Below the pieces are notes generated by a model that had not been told where the DNA came from, ran no database searches, and saw only the letters and a list, made by a program, of their open reading frames with translations. Both the position numbers and the translations under genes were made by a program. This document shows positions 1 through 15,400 of a stretch of DNA of 64,000 nucleotides, piece by piece. This DNA is from Acanthopleura granulata (taxonomy: Eukaryota > Mollusca > Polyplacophora > Chitonida > Chitonidae), in assembly GCA_016165875.1 (NCBI GenBank), contig JABBOT010000012.1, positions 6,107,534 to 6,171,533 on the forward strand, given 5' to 3'. The first letter of the stretch is position 1, and each line of letters begins with the position of its first letter.

Positions 1-407
1 CATCTTGCTGAATGATTGTTGCTATAGTGACAGTGCTAATTATACTGTTATATCGATTCCACTAGTGTATTTCGCCTAGAGTTTAGCCTGAAAAATACAC
101 TTTCTAAAGCATACAAAGGCCTTAAAATGATACTTTTTTTTGATGCTTCATTTTTCTGATAATGAATTAGTCAAACTTCACCAAAAATTCTTAAGTGGCC
201 TTATCAGGTGCATGAATCAGTCAGAATCAAGCAAAATGAGTGACTTGAAAAAAGCTTAATTTTAGTCGAAATACAGTTATGCAAAAAAGGTTTTATATGC
301 ATTTTAATCCCTACTTTTCCCTCCCACTGACCCAGGATCATGTTTGCTACCTAAGAATTTGAATCCGTACAAGTATACCTGTACTCTGATCATGATGAGG
401 ATCTCAC

Positions 408-476
408 CTGTTTGGTTACTGATCTACCACCACTACTGGTCACAGCTGCTGTCTGAACTGGGGCATTAACAGGGGC
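408..476 (-). CDS. PLEKHG1: RhoGEF coding exon 16 (last in window)
   Basis: 69 nt from a TTCACAG acceptor to a GTGAGA donor: [20 protein letters not shown], then TKQ. It is phase 0 on both sides and low complexity. No stop is reached, so the C-terminal region lies left of position 1. Positions 1-407 hold no further exon I can support. Confidence 0.7.
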
Positions 477-3400
477 CTGTGAATCCATAAGATATACATA
501 TATATAGTATTAAAGAAAACATAATGAGGTTTCTGTTTTACCAAATTGCAGCAATATTGATAGAAACAACTTCAACCAAACTTTTGTATTTCAATGGTTT
601 AAACACGACTGATTATCAGCTTACCATAGTGACAAGTAATAAGTTATACAAGATTTAAAAGAAATGTACTTACCAATCTAGGAGGAGTAGAGTCACTCTA
701 AAACAAAAGAATTAGAAATATTTCAGAAGTCAAATTCACAAAAATGCTGCAATTATATAACATTTTTATGTTATTCTGTACAAAGCTAATCAACATAAAA
801 AGTTGGGCATATTATGCCTCAGGAAATTTGAATTAAACGGATGTAATCATAATTAGTCATTATCAGGCAATCAGAAAACATTATTGCTATTGCCCCCGAC
901 AGATAAATGAACTGTTATTTTTTCCAGCAATCACTCTTCAAATCTTTTGATTGTAATTTGTTAATGTCACATGAATTTATCACGTCTTTCACATGTTTAT
1001 GGATTTGATTTGAGGCAGATCTGAAGCCATAATCAATAATATTTCAATTGTACAAAGGTTGGGGTAGATCACTGTCAAACCTCCAGACAAAAAAGCAAGT
1101 GATAAATTTGAGCACACAGCCAATGTATTTCGTAAAATCTGGACTCATACATACCTTTCTGTGAGCTGTTTATCCAGGTGTTAGGGAAAAGAAAGCAGAA
1201 GAAAACATGTTAGTCAAGGTACATGCAAGGTGATATCTGTAAGAAACTTTTCATTTAAACCAAGAATATACATACGTTTAAAATTTAATCTTATGTCAAC
1301 AAAACATGGGGACATAACCTTTACATTCTATAACAAAAAATCACCAGTAATACACATACAGGTCAGCCACTTAAAATTAGAGCACATTATAAAAGTTGTT
1401 GTTCCTTGCTTACCTTTCTTCAACTTGACTAAATCTGAAATAATAAGTAAAGGTGTATGAAATCATTACTGTCCAGCCCAAAGTAAAACACAGAATGCAT
1501 CTTCTTTTTTCATACAGAGGAGAAAACTCAGCACACCCACAAGAAGCTGACTGATTAGTAATATTCTTCTTCAGCAACAAAATATTAAGACTGACAAAGG
1601 AGTAATACATAGCTGGACTTAATAGACTTAATACTAATCAAAAACTCAAAAAAGGTCAAATTTAGATACACATATTACAGCTTACCCATTAAGTTTGCAG
1701 ATTTTCTTCGCGGTCTTTTCTTGTCCCCTTGATCTGGACTCAGATTGTAGCCTTCGTTATTAAGCTCCTCCTCTACAAATGGAGATATGCAAAGGATGAG
1801 GTTCACATTAGAATCATGCCCATCATTGTGGTATTTATGTACATTAAAACAAACATTTCACAAATGCATAGTGTTCATGCATGACCAATGTCATGAATCA
1901 CAAAATGAAGGCTTACATTTCTTCCTTTTTGGCCCTTTCGTATTTTTCATAATAAAGCCCAACAGTATCTATCTAAATAGTGCTTATAATCGTATTACCG
2001 TAATATTTGAGCAAAGCATCAAACCAACACACAGCAGAAGCTACACCCTTACATTGGATTCCCATGGACTTATCTGAAGTTTTAGATCTAACTCCAGGCA
2101 CATGCAGAGAAAAAAACTGTAGTTTCCCATCATGATTTTGACAATGCAAAAAGTTTTATTGTAAAAAGTCTGATGCCCGTTAAATTTTTATCTTCAGATA
2201 TCTGAATTATCAGATTATCTGTTTCATCTTCAGACAATTCACAAGTCGGTCAAAACAATTCCTTCTCAGTGGCACCACCACCAACCCACACCAACACATG
2301 GAGGTTATAATGTGTTCACTGCATCACGAAAATAAAGGGAGTTAACTCTTCTGACCTTCTGCTCGTGTTCTGCCCAGTCCCATCACTAAACTCTTCACTT
2401 TGTCTGGTATTCTGCCCATGTAGCTCTCCAGAATCAGACGTTTGATCTCCTGGCACCACTTCCTCTTCATCTCAATGGTATGTGCCTAAAATACACAGAA
2501 CTGCTATCAATACATGTCATACAAAACATTGTGGAAATCTCTGATTTACATGTATGAGTTCTGACGACCGATCTACCAGTCAGTCAAATGCTTAGGGTAA
2601 GTCAGACAACAAGAAGAAACTTTATTGACACCGGCACTGAGTAATGCATGAATCATCCATCAGGTTACAGACCACAAAATCTGGAGTAATTTAAGCCAGG
2701 CTGACCTTATGGTAAAAAAAGGAAGCTCCTAATGAATTCTTTTTTATATCAGAATCTGCATGGTCTATATCTACAATCTTACACACACACCTCAGGTGTT
2801 TAAATGGCGCTCATTTAGAAACATAACTTTTGCTAGCATTATTCTGTTTCAATTGACAAAAGTATATTGTTGGTGAAACCCCGAAGACTTCGAGTTGACT
2901 TGCAGTGTCAGTTTTTATAACGAAATACTAACGATGCCAAACCTGGTGCACTTTACTTCCAAAACTGTTGTGGTAAAAAATGGCTGATGTGCTTACCTGT
3001 AATGTATACTGCAGTTTGGTGTTGTCAAAAGGAATGACGTGAAAACTGTGGGGTTCCTTGGGTATACTCTCCACTAACATCAGGTTAGAACACTGGGGGT
3101 AAAACAATACAGTCTCAAGTTAGCAGGAAGGATTTCTGGTGAACACAACATGAGATAATTTGGTTCACATTGTTACATGTATACATATAACTGACATAAC
3201 TTTAATCTAAACCAGTAATACTTGTACAAATATTTCACTTCACCTATAACAAGATCAGGTACACATTATACATTACATGTACTCCTTGAAACGAGTTCTG
3301 CAAACCCAAGGGGATTTTATTTATTTATTTACTTGATTGGTGTTTTATTTCACTTATACCATGGCAGCCGGCGTTATGGTGGGAGGACACCGGGCAGAGC

Positions 3401-6400
3401 CTGGGGGAAACCCACAACCATCCACAGGTTGCTGGTCGACATTCCCACATACGGTCGGAGAGGCTGTCAACATGGGCTGGACTTGAACTCACACTGACCA
3501 CATTGGTGGGAGGCTTCTGGGTCATTACGCTGTGATAGTGCGCTAACCAAATGAGCCACGGAGGCCCCCTAGAGGATTTTACAGGTAACAAACAATACAC
3601 ATGAACAGGTATGTGTATATCACACACACAATTTTAGATGTTGCCAGTTCTCAATGTGAAGTGGAACAGCTAAATAAAAAAAAGAAAAAAAAAAACCATG
3701 AACATAAATGTTTATGAATCACATCTTCATTGGACACTTAATAAATACCAAACTTTTTCACCATAATACACTTCAGGTATGTTCAAATATCAGATAGAAT
3801 GGAAACAAGAAAGGAACATCTGGAGAATATTGCAGAGCTTATGTCTATCAGCATTAACAATATTCCCAAAGCATGAGGTTGTAAGGACTAATGAGTGTAT
3901 AAACTTGTGAAGTAACTTCTGAGGGGACATAAAAGCTGTCCCTGGCCACTTAACTAGAAGTAAGGAGGGGTGAAGTGGGGCCTGTCTCTGATATATCCCA
4001 GACGGTTGTGGATGTCAGCCATTCCACAGGGGTCACCAGAGGTCAACCTAACAGGGGATTCCCCAAAGGGCTTTAGAGGATCATGCAGCCCCCAAGAGGA
4101 GGTTTATCTGAGTGTTACAGCTTGTTGACACCCCCAGCCCCGCCCTGAGGCAGGAGCCAGGCAGATGGTAACAGACTAAACACACAGGGCTGAGGCAGGC
4201 TGTGGAGGGCAGTGGGGGAGGGGGAACAACACAGCCCTATATTAACTGCCCCATCTGTGTGGTGGAGGCTGAAGTAAACTGTGATCTCACTAGCCTGATA
4301 CCCTATCGTGGCCACAAACAAGAACATTTTTATCTCCAGCTGAAACAAGACACCTTCAAAGGTTTGAAAAAGACAAGGCCATGGGGAAGAAAGACCTCCA
4401 ATACTAGAAAGGTATGAAGTCTCTACTAGGAATACTTAGATCTGCATGTTAAGATATTACAAAATATTACAAAACAGCATAGATGGCAAAATTACTGAAT
4501 AGTTCCTACTAAACGAATGTTTCAAGATTTTACTAAAGTAGAAAGGAAATCTATCAATTAAGAATTAGAAGTAATACAAATGAGCCCACTATTCTTAAGT
4601 ATGAAATTTTGATTGGAATGTTTATGCATTCAAGCATATATCAAAAGTGTAACCACCAAAATGTAGGCTTGTGAATATGTTTAAAATCTCCACCCTAAAA
4701 TCATAAAGTGGGCAGTGTACCGCTGCTATTGTTTGTCAAAGTGTCTTCAAAGTTCCCTGCATATTTTAACATATGACCCATTTGCTTTAAGCAGAACACT
4801 CAACAGATGGAAAATCCAGTTCTATTTTTCACACAACCACTGATGAGTTCAAGACACAAATCAAACGCAGCAACAGGCCTGCTGTGCTCATCATCTGTGA
4901 AAATCCCACTCAGATTTACACATCGATCATTAGGATGCGACAAAGATGTTTAAATCGACTTAGTGTCATGACGGTTACAAAAGTTACTCAAGTTAAGCTA
5001 AATACATGCATGGGGTATGGAAACTAATATAAGTGCTGAGGAAAGACCAAAAGGCATAGCAGTGATCACAATGATCATCTCAGCAAAACTCCCATGAATT
5101 TTCAAGCTGCTTTCAATAGCCTCAGAGAATAGGCAGTTACAAGGATATGCACAGAGAGATAGAGAGACAGAGAGGGCCATGACAATACTTGTTATCCCAG
5201 AGGGACTAAAGACTAAAAACATCCTTATGTCTGAGTGCATGGTTTCTGCACATAGGTCTGCACGTGCAGTGCTGCCTCAGGTCTGCCATACTGTAGTTCA
5301 CAGAGCCAGGTTAGCACAGGGTCTGGTTGGAATGGTATACAGGCCCAGCCAGTTCCCCAGTGAGTCATCCTTCACTGGTAACAATTACGCCACACAGGGA
5401 CATGATTTAACAATTACCCCCTCTAATACTGCTTGTCACCTAGCCCTGTACAACATTCTTCAGGGCCCCTACGTAATAATTCACAGATGCAGACTGCTAA
5501 ACATCCTGCAGGCATGCAGCCATTTAACCTAACCCGAGAGATATATATACCTGCTCATTTGTGCATCTGCTGTTCTCACATATGTACAACTATCCTGCAT
5601 TTTCCAAAAAGTTTGCCACTGACAAAATGCCACTGGCAAATGCTGCTCCCAGAATCAATGGTAGGTTGTTTCCAAATCATCTGGGCACTTCTATTTAGAG
5701 TTCAAATCCAGTCTCTGGCACTCTTTTCTTGAGTAATATGATTACGCTACATACTTGTATGTGACACAAGTGCCCAAATACCTATGACAACTAATCAATC
5801 TCTGTTATACATTTCTTGCTTTGGCATCGTCTTGAGACTATCCTTGCACTGTAATGGCTCACTTACAGGTACCACACTTGTGTTAAACATAGGAAAAACC
5901 TGGGTCAACTGAATCACTGACAACTTGTTCTCAATACCTCACACCTTTTGCATAACAGCAAATACAGAGTGCCAGGCCAGGGCTGAACCACTGGACTATT
6001 TTAGGTTTGAGATAAGATTTAACTCATGAATGAGCACTGACACTCCCATCTGACACCGATGGTCTACCATTCGACCTTCAAGTTTGAACCCAAAACTGGT
6101 TACGAGTCCCAATTAATATGTAAAGCAATAACAGTTCAACTCACCAATATCATAACTTTACAACTGTATGTGCCTTCCTCTTTCCTTTTGGTAATCAGTA
6201 TTCCTTTCTCAAACAAAAACACTGATCTTGATGCCTTTGCTCCCAGTAATCGAAAGCTTCCCTAAAAATACATTTTATTTCTCCAAATTATAGGCGTATC
6301 ATTATCAACAAGTAAAAGCACAATGTGCGGTCTTTTCAATCACTCAAAACAACAAACATTTCTTTTAAATGTGGAGACCTACCAAGCATTTCCATTTTAC

Positions 6401-9400
6401 AAATTCACATTTTTCAACACGCAAAATTTAATGCACACCAGATTTGGTTCATGACATGTTAAACAACACAAGCTTTGAACATCAACCTATCCTCATCTAG
6501 TTGTGATGAGAAATATACATTTTTTAAATAGAGCACACAACAAGTTATTCGGACTGTTTCTGCATAAAAGACTATTGTCTTCAGCCAATGTCATGCTTTG
6601 ACAACCCCACCTTTATATAACATTAGTTTTGCTTTCCATGTCGAAACAAAATTCTCAAAGCCTGTCGAGTCATTAGCATTTATCTCTATCTTTAATCATT
6701 TGGCCTTGTGTAAAAAAAATAGCAAATGTTAGAAAAATCTACTACACAAAAACCTGGCGAGTGAGTGATTCACAACCAATTGCATTCTAGATGTATCATG
6801 CTCAGAGACTTTAGACCTCTATTCCTGCGATCCATGTACAAGTCCCTTACCTCTAGCACAAGCTCCCCCAGGGTAGAGAGGTTTGGGCCGTCAGTGTAAT
6901 CCTCCAGCTGACTCTGCACCTCCTGAACGCGAACAGCATGCTCGTGGCGCCGCTTCATCTCGTTTATGTGGTGCGCCATGTGCGTCATGTGACCCAGAGC
7001 TGTCGTCAAGGTGTCATATCCAGGCTGATCACTGTCATAGTGCTTCACGATGTTCTGTTGTCAACAAGAAAATGTGACAGGTTTTTCATCTTAAGCCTCT
7101 CAATTAGTGTGAAACTTTCGTATTATTATATATCTTGCCTTATGACATCTTATTTTGATGGTATTAAACCACCGAACTTTGGCAAGTAACTGACAATACT
7201 TTACCACATATGTTGAGTACAGAGTGACAATTGTGGTGCATGTCTTATTGGTGGAAGGCAAAAGATAGGCAATAAACGTCATGTAAGACCACCTAAAATG
7301 TATTTAATTGCTGTTTTATCTGGTAATGCCATAAACAAGCAAACCACACCAATGAACCACATGAGTATTTTTGTTGCTAGAGGCTCTGAGAAGCCATGGA
7401 TTTTATTCCATCAAAGTTGATAAATAACACAACACAATACAATCAAGAATTACCCCATCAAAAACTTTGACATTGTTACCAAGAAAATAGAAGGAAATTT
7501 TCATTTTTCTCGCAGAAACAGGGAAACATGAGCTTAAACTGTTTTGACCAGTCGGACCAGTAGTAATCACACAACTACCCTGTCCCACCACTCCACTCTC
7601 ACTGAAACATATACTCTCCAAGACCAGCACTTTTGCAAGAATCAAAATTTGCGATGTCAAAATTCATGTTGTATGTGATGTGAAACAATCTCAGGCTTCA
7701 GTTTCACATGGTTGTCTTGCCAACTTACCTGTAACAACAGGTGATACTTGAGGATTCTCTGAACCGGCTTCAGCAGGTATGCCCCCAGGGGAAGCCCGTG
7801 GCCCAGGGCCGCCTGCCAGCATTTGAACTTCTCTGCCAAGGAAGGCTGCATCATGCATTTTGTCAGCACCTCCATTGACCTGCAGATACACAAATTAGGT
7901 TTTTGAAAACTAACAGCAAGATTCTTCATAAGGGTGTTTTTTTATCATGGGAGAAAATTAACAGAATTTAACTAGCGTAGCTTGAAGTGGTGCAGTACTC
8001 ATACAGGGTAGTTGATATGTTACCTCTAAAAGGTAACTACTGCAGCATTTTGACTGCATAAATGATGGAGTACTAGGGGGAGACAACTGATGCAGTAATT
8101 ATACAGTACACTCGAAGCAGTGCTTAGAGGGGAATAGCTGGTGCAGTACTTAGGCAGGATAATTCGTGGAGTACTTGAGATTGGTGCAGTGCATACACTG
8201 GATAATTCATGCAGTTTTTAAACACGGTAATTTACGAAATACTTTAAGGCAGATAACTGAATGATAAGCCACTTACTCTGGATAACTGGTGCAATACTCT
8301 GTGTAGATGTTAAAGCCTTCATTCTTCTCTACAAAACAGCGTGCCACCTCAACTGGATCTTCTCCACATTCATCCAGGTCAGCCAACAGACTTCTGCATG
8401 AACAATTACACATTAACATTCATGTGAAATCGCTGGCAACACAGAGTGGGCGTATACCATGTCCACACTGTTTCTTTCTTTATACATGAAGACTTGACTG
8501 GTGTCTTATGATTGTCCAGATTTAAACCTATTTTACAGTTTACACGTACATATTTAAATCAAGAATGTAAACCTAACATGTCATCTGTTACTATAAAATT
8601 CCAAGAGCATGTTTTGGATGTAAAAAATAAATATATAAACAGCAAATATAGGCATATGCTGAATATTTCAATATGAAAATATTAACACTAAATAAATTGC
8701 AGAATAACTGTTTTTTGTTTATTAAACATAACATTAATGCAAAGATTTAAGGATTCCAAACTGACAAACATTTTCACTGAGTTAACCATAAAGTCTGAGC
8801 TTGAGCAGCCTTTCTCTGTCCAGAAAAATTCTCCTGGCCTCTAGCAAGAACAGAGCTACAGGCTACTTACTTGTTAAATTCATAGATGTCTTTTAAATTC
8901 CCAAACAGCTTGTTTGCCTCCTCTTGGGTGATGTCGTTACACTGCTCGATGTGTTCCATATAGCCCTGCAGAAACAGAACGGCAACATCAACCTTCGGTT
9001 CTCGCCATGTAATCCTTTCACCCAAAATAATGCTACCTGGTACTTAAAACATCAATATGAAAGCCAAACCTTATACACTGTACCCTGCATACTATTGAGA
9101 AAAAAACACAAAAAAACACATAGTACAGCTGGATGTTGATAAAATCATACACAAACTAACAGTGTTGAATCCAGAAATTTTCCCAGGTTCTTTTTGATTT
9201 CTTGAAAAATTCTTGTCAATGTGCAGTGAGGCAAAACGGATGAAAATAGCTGCATGTGTACAAGCAAAATGACATCCACTCAGAAGCCCTCAGATCTGCT
9301 CACACGTTCTTCATGCAAACACACTAGCCTCACACACACAAAACCACCAGTGGTCCGCCAGTTAATCTGTAATTTGTGACTATATTGTTAACTGTCTTTT

Positions 9401-12400
9401 GTAGATTAATTGGACATAGTTTGAGGTACCAATTTAATGATAAAAACATTTGATTCTTTCAAATTTTTGCCCAAGATTTTTTGAGTCCTTTGAACGGGCA
9501 CAACAAGACCCTGTATCCATTCCGGACTAAGGGTAGAAATAATTCAGAAACAAACTATACTTAGATCACATGAAATGAACTCAGTAACATTTGGTTTTGC
9601 CTGTTGAGACCATCCTTTTTTTTTTAAGTTTCAATATGAAACACTGTAACATCACCAAGGACAAACCATTTTATCATACCTCCATAATCTCCTTAAGGCT
9701 GTGAACATAGGTTTTTTCGGTTTCCACAATTTCGGAGGCGACTCTTTGAGCATAGGACACATAACATGTGGAGTCTCTGGAGAGAACAGGGGAGTGTAAA
9801 GAACCATTGGAGTTTCTGTCTGTCACTTTAATCAACAAGGAAGAATCACTTTTCCCTAAAGATGGCCCTCCAGAATGGTTACTGTTACTCAGTTTGAGTG
9901 AGTACGTCGATTGCACAGTATCACAGCCTGGGGAGTTATCTCCCTTGTCATCCGAATAGGTAGAAGAGTTCAGGCTAACATCATCGATGGAACCTGTAGA
10001 ACTCTGAGGACTGTACACCTTGACGATTGGTAGAGACGCAGCCACTTCTGAAAACTCAACGTGTTCATAGTCATCATCTTCATGGTTGGGACTCTGGGAG
10101 TCTGCCCAGTCTTCACACACATCCAAGTTGTCCTCGCTGATATCGCCCACACGCGAGTCCCCATGTGCCACAAGGATAGGCTTACCACCTGTTACTGTTG
10201 TTTGATCATTATCGCCAAGGTTGGGTCGTTTGTTGCGAAATTGTAAGGGTTGTGATGCTGAGGAGGAGGAAGAGGTGGACCCCACACTCAGTGGGCGCTT
10301 TAGCCCTACGCCGAAAGAAGCGTCTGTCGTGTCCATCGTTTCAGAAAGACGTTTTTCCTCGTCTGCCAAAAGTTTTACGTTGGTATCTGGCTCGGGGCTG
10401 ATTTCAGCAGGGGAGTCTTCGTGGCTGCCATTGTGGAGGGTGGGCTGGCTGCCATTGGCTGTTATCTTGTCATACATGGACAGCAAGGAAGGAGTCAAAT
10501 CCATGGAGGACCCTGAAATGACAACAACACTATGTTATTAAAAGAGACCGAACACAAATTTGTCAGCTTCTCTCTGTCAGTTTGTCAAAAATCCAAGATC
10601 GATTCTGAGACACACAGATTTCAAATCAAATACTTTAATTTTCAAACTCTTCCTTCTGAAATCATTCATACATGTATATATGTATAGCATGAAGAGAATT
10701 TCAGGTATTTGTTAAAATAAAAATGCTGGATTCAAGCACATTACATACAGGCTATTAACTCAAGCTGATATCATTAATAACCACTTAATTACCTGTACAA
10801 CGGGATTGACGAACTCGAAATTTTCTGGTCTGTACAATAAACATGTATACTAAATTCATCCACATTATTGTTCATTTCTCACAAAGAAAACCAACTGATG
10901 TACAAAAATCGGTCTGATATATCCTACATGATGACGTCACAAGACATAGCATAACTACAGACATTCATACAGAAGCAAATTACACACATGAACAGGGAAG
11001 TCAACATTAACGTCTCCACTTTCTGTATCGTCAACAAAACATGCTTTATTGGGCCAGTAATGAAAACGAAACAATTGGTTTTGGGGAAGACCTATGCACA
11101 GCAGGAAGTCCACTGACGTGCTATACTGGGAAGTTTCAATGTGACAAGGCAATGTGACTATCAGTAATTACTTCATGTAATTTATCATCAACAAGACATC
11201 ATACTATTCTATACCAAATAATATATTTATACTTCCTCATGTAAATGTATCAAGACTGACACTGTTTCCAACAAGAACAAGTCAGAAAATCAAAGATAAT
11301 GTATCACAAAAATGTGATAAACATGTACTACAAATACATGTACATCTATTGTATACTTTGAGCACTTACAAAGTTCTGTACACCTTTATACACCTATAGT
11401 AATATATGGATGCAATGTGGGTTTATATAATGCAGGGAGGTGACATGATGGCGAACGGCTGAACACGTTCACCTACCTGTTTTGCAAAATTGAATTTAGG
11501 CAACCTGTAATTGGTTACCACAAAAAGAAAATTATTTGCCATAAAGTTTTAACAATGTTAGCAAAAACCAAGAGGAGAATCACGGATGGCGGCATGGTGG
11601 TATTCCCATTTTGTTTACTTTATTTGTGCGTACAGCAGGTGTACATGTAGGTCCACTGGTTCATGGCGAGTGAAAACAGCTGATGAGCTAGTACAAGGCC
11701 AGCAGGTATCCCTTGCCCTACCGGAAGTCCCTTAGTACATGGGCCTCGTACCTTGCTAAGATGATAAACATACATTAACAAGGTACGAGTCTGTCTGGTG
11801 AGACACTTTCAGCTTAATGGTGGATGCCTGTTGCTACTGTGGTGGGTCTTGATTCATTCAGACAGTGAAAACAAATGAAAGAAATTGTCCGCTGGAAATA
11901 TGCAAATGTCAAGGACAAGCTTATGTTGTGGAACAATTAGACAGAGGATTGTAGGGAAATTAAGAACATTTAATCTGTCTGAGTCTCCGAAAGTACATTT
12001 ATGGTACACTAAGGAAACCTATAGGTTGCCATACAGGTTACCACAGGTTTCCATAATTGCAATTTGAGCATCCAAAATAAGGTTACCATACCATTTTACC
12101 TTAAATTTGTGAAACCTGTGTTAGGTCATCATAAAAATATTATGTGGAACCCCTGTAATGGTAACGCCATAAAAAAAAAAACACGCAAAATACTCAACCG
12201 GAGTTTGAGGTATAAGCAATAAGTGAACTTCCTAGGGAAGCCTTTGATGCTTGGCTAGTATTATTAAAGGCCCTGTATACATGTACATCGGAGAACTAGT
12301 ACAAATACATGCCACCACTCATCTACCATAACTGCATGTTTAAGCTACAAGGATAGTACCATAGGGATATCCTTAAAATAACAAATAGTACACAGGGAGG

Positions 12401-15400
12401 AAAGATGAAGTGGCATAATGATATAGTGTGAAAAATTGCTATGAGACCTTTAGGGGAGATGTATCATTGTAGGTGACACCAGTGACAGGCGTGTCATAAT
12501 AATGGATGATCTGACACTCACTACTTCAACATATCCTTAACTATGTGCCTCAAATAACAGTGGAAGTACACCGGGTTCACCAGGGCCCAGAAGTACAATT
12601 TTGACAACCCAACACAAAAACAGGACATCAACAGTTCTTCAATTAGCCACTGTATTTTCCAATCCTGTGGCATATGGGGACTTCCAACAGTGAAGCATCA
12701 GGAAATTACAGGTATCCTGCATCCCAATAGGTTAACAGAGTGATACATGTAGGTATCCTGGACCATAAATCCGTATGTGGGAAGGTCCGCCAGCCACCTG
12801 CAGATGGTTGTGGGTTTAGCCCGGGCTCTGCCCGGTTTCCTCCCACCATAATGCTGGTCGTCATTGTATAGTGAAATATTCTTGAGCACGGCGTAAAACA
12901 CTAATGAAATAAATGATTGAACCAATAAATCACAGTCAGGGCATCTTTCCAAGTAAACTTTAAACATTTTTAATGAAATACTAAATCAATACATGTATTT
13001 ATTAACAATGATACATTTTGCAAAGTATACACTATGTAAAAATTGAAAATTTACAGAAGCCTGCCTTATGTACTGATCCACAGTATATATATATATATAT
13101 AGATCGAAATTAAAAACAACTAATCTGCTATTTCAGAATTCAGCAGGAAGTACGGTGTTAATATTTTAAAATGTTAAAAACTCTTGACTGAATGTGAACT
13201 GAAATGCATAATCTAATGCTGACATATCAGAGACCTCCATACATACTTACATCACACAGCCATGGTAGACAAATTCACTTAGTCAGTAAGCATGTACAAG
13301 TCCAAAGTCAGAAGACTAGGAATTGCAGTGGCTGGGCCAAGTAAAACTGTGTCTGTATCTGGAGTAAATGTTTTCACTTGTAAAACATGTCAGATGCTGG
13401 GAATAACAGCATCACAATGTACCTTAAATACTCATATACTGAGCTTCTCTTATAACGACCCCGATGCTATATGCACATGGCTATGTATGTACACAATGTA
13501 TTACCATGCACCATTGCAGGAATTAGGTGACTCCAGTTATATTTTGTGTTTTATTGGCATGCCGACAGTAAAAATCCAAAAATAAAATAAACAGAAACCC
13601 GAAAATTCACCTTTTTATTATGCTCAATCTTAATGTTTTTTGGTTTTTGTTTTTTTTTTTAAAAATTGTGTGGTTTTTCAAACTATACTGTTTACCAGGA
13701 AATACTGCTAGGACATTTCCCCATTTTCCATACATTGTTGTGTTTTTTTTTTTTAAAGTTTTGCCCGTAAACCAACAATTTGAACTGGTGTGGCCTAACA
13801 GATCAACTGGTGCACAGCATTTCCATCTCTCTTCAAGTACAAGTATGACATGTCCTAATCACTTGGAATACATCTAATGTTCCACTCTCCAGACTTCTTC
13901 TCATATGTTCAGGTGTCTCATTAAAAAATTCTTTGTATTTGACTTACAATACTACACACTCTGATTTCTCAGAACTGTTTCAAGAAAGACATCTCTTTCT
14001 TTTAAAATAGCTTTTCGTGTCTATATACATGTATGCAACCCTGAGAGCACAGTTTGTCATACAGGGAGACAGGATATACACATATGTACTAGCTGCAGTA
14101 CAGAGATGAGAATATCATTCCATTCACTTTGTCACGCGGGACACAGCCACAGGTGGCTTTGCGTGATCTATTGCACCTGTGAACCCAGCGGAGCAATCGC
14201 AAAATGGAACACACATTTGTAACACTGCACACACACGTTACTTACTCTGAACACAAGCACAGGTGTAAAGGTGATTGCAAATATCACAAAGTTAATTAGA
14301 TCTTTTTTTTTTCTTTCTTTTTTTTTTGGCATGTTTCTTTCAATGGCAAAGTAAGACAATGACAAAACAAAGCAGAAATACAAGTACTGCATGCACTGAA
14401 GTACATATAAAAACCATAGCTTATTATACAAGACACATTATCAACCGGTCAGCCCATAAGTACATGAACAGAGCTATAGCTGTGCTTAGCACTTAGACAG
14501 TGGTTAACTGTCAAAAAGAGAGAAAAAGAACAGATCAAATGTGGCAAGTTTTGTCTTGAAGTCAGTCATGGCCATGTATAAATACATGTATAAGCAATCA
14601 CACATATATTACCAAGGCTTTATGACAAAACATTATGCCATGTATGCCTTCTTTACCATGGTTTAAATACATGCTAATCAAATATGTGACAGTTTCTTGA
14701 TTCTACTCATAAGAGATTCACCGTGCCAGTGTAATGAATATATATTACTGCAGCTGGTTTGCTTGTCAGACAAGAGCTTAACAAATGTTTCAATTCCCCT
14801 GTCTTTATCTATTGTTTATCTTCGCTGATAAATGAACTCATAAAAGGTGATTTAATTAACTTTGAGACATTTGTAATAACACTGTTCAACTCATACGCAA
14901 AAAGTTATTTTTAGATGTGGAACAAATAACAAGTAAAACACATCTTGTTAATGTGTGCCTGGGAAGAAAGATCCCATCTAAACTAGATCTCCGTGTTGTT
15001 TCACAATGGATTAACACAATTCCATCAGTCAATATCTCAATTCGTTTTGGAGGAAGGTGACTACCCATCTGTAAATTTGCTATAGTAAACCTCTGAAATC
15101 TCTACCAATGGTCAGAGAATCACTACTAACAACCCTTTGTTAAAGGCTATAACCAGTTTCATACATTTTAATGAGTTTGTACAGCAGTACAGCAGTATGG
15201 TTGACCTGGGGTAGTACCATACATGCACGGCTGACCTGGGCTTGACCCATTATTCATGGGACACAGGGTCAGGATTTCTATGCCCATCACCCCATGGCAA
15301 ATAAAACATTTACACCTGGGTGCCATCCATGCCCTCAGCCTCCCTGGGGGCACACATGTGGGGACCACTTTACCAATTGATATAGACTCCATGTGCACAT

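Noticed and set aside
3222..3627. Open frames on both strands (91 and 100 codons)
   Set aside because: Both lie within or across the SINE at 3320-3571 and reflect its sequence.
5179..5532. 117-codon plus-strand frame
   Set aside because: No family resemblance and no splice context. It lies inside a RhoGEF intron.
10504..10504. ATG at 10504 as the sole start of the RhoGEF
   Set aside because: Exon 4 has an upstream acceptor, and exon 3 joins it in frame (G-S-S-M). It is kept only as a possible alternative start.
10221..10541. 106-codon plus-strand frame
   Set aside because: Antisense shadow of the large RhoGEF exon 4.
14886..15068. Minus-strand frame [16 protein letters not shown] after a TTTACAG
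   Set aside because: It looked exon-like, but it has no donor in usable phase and is AT-rich like its flanks.
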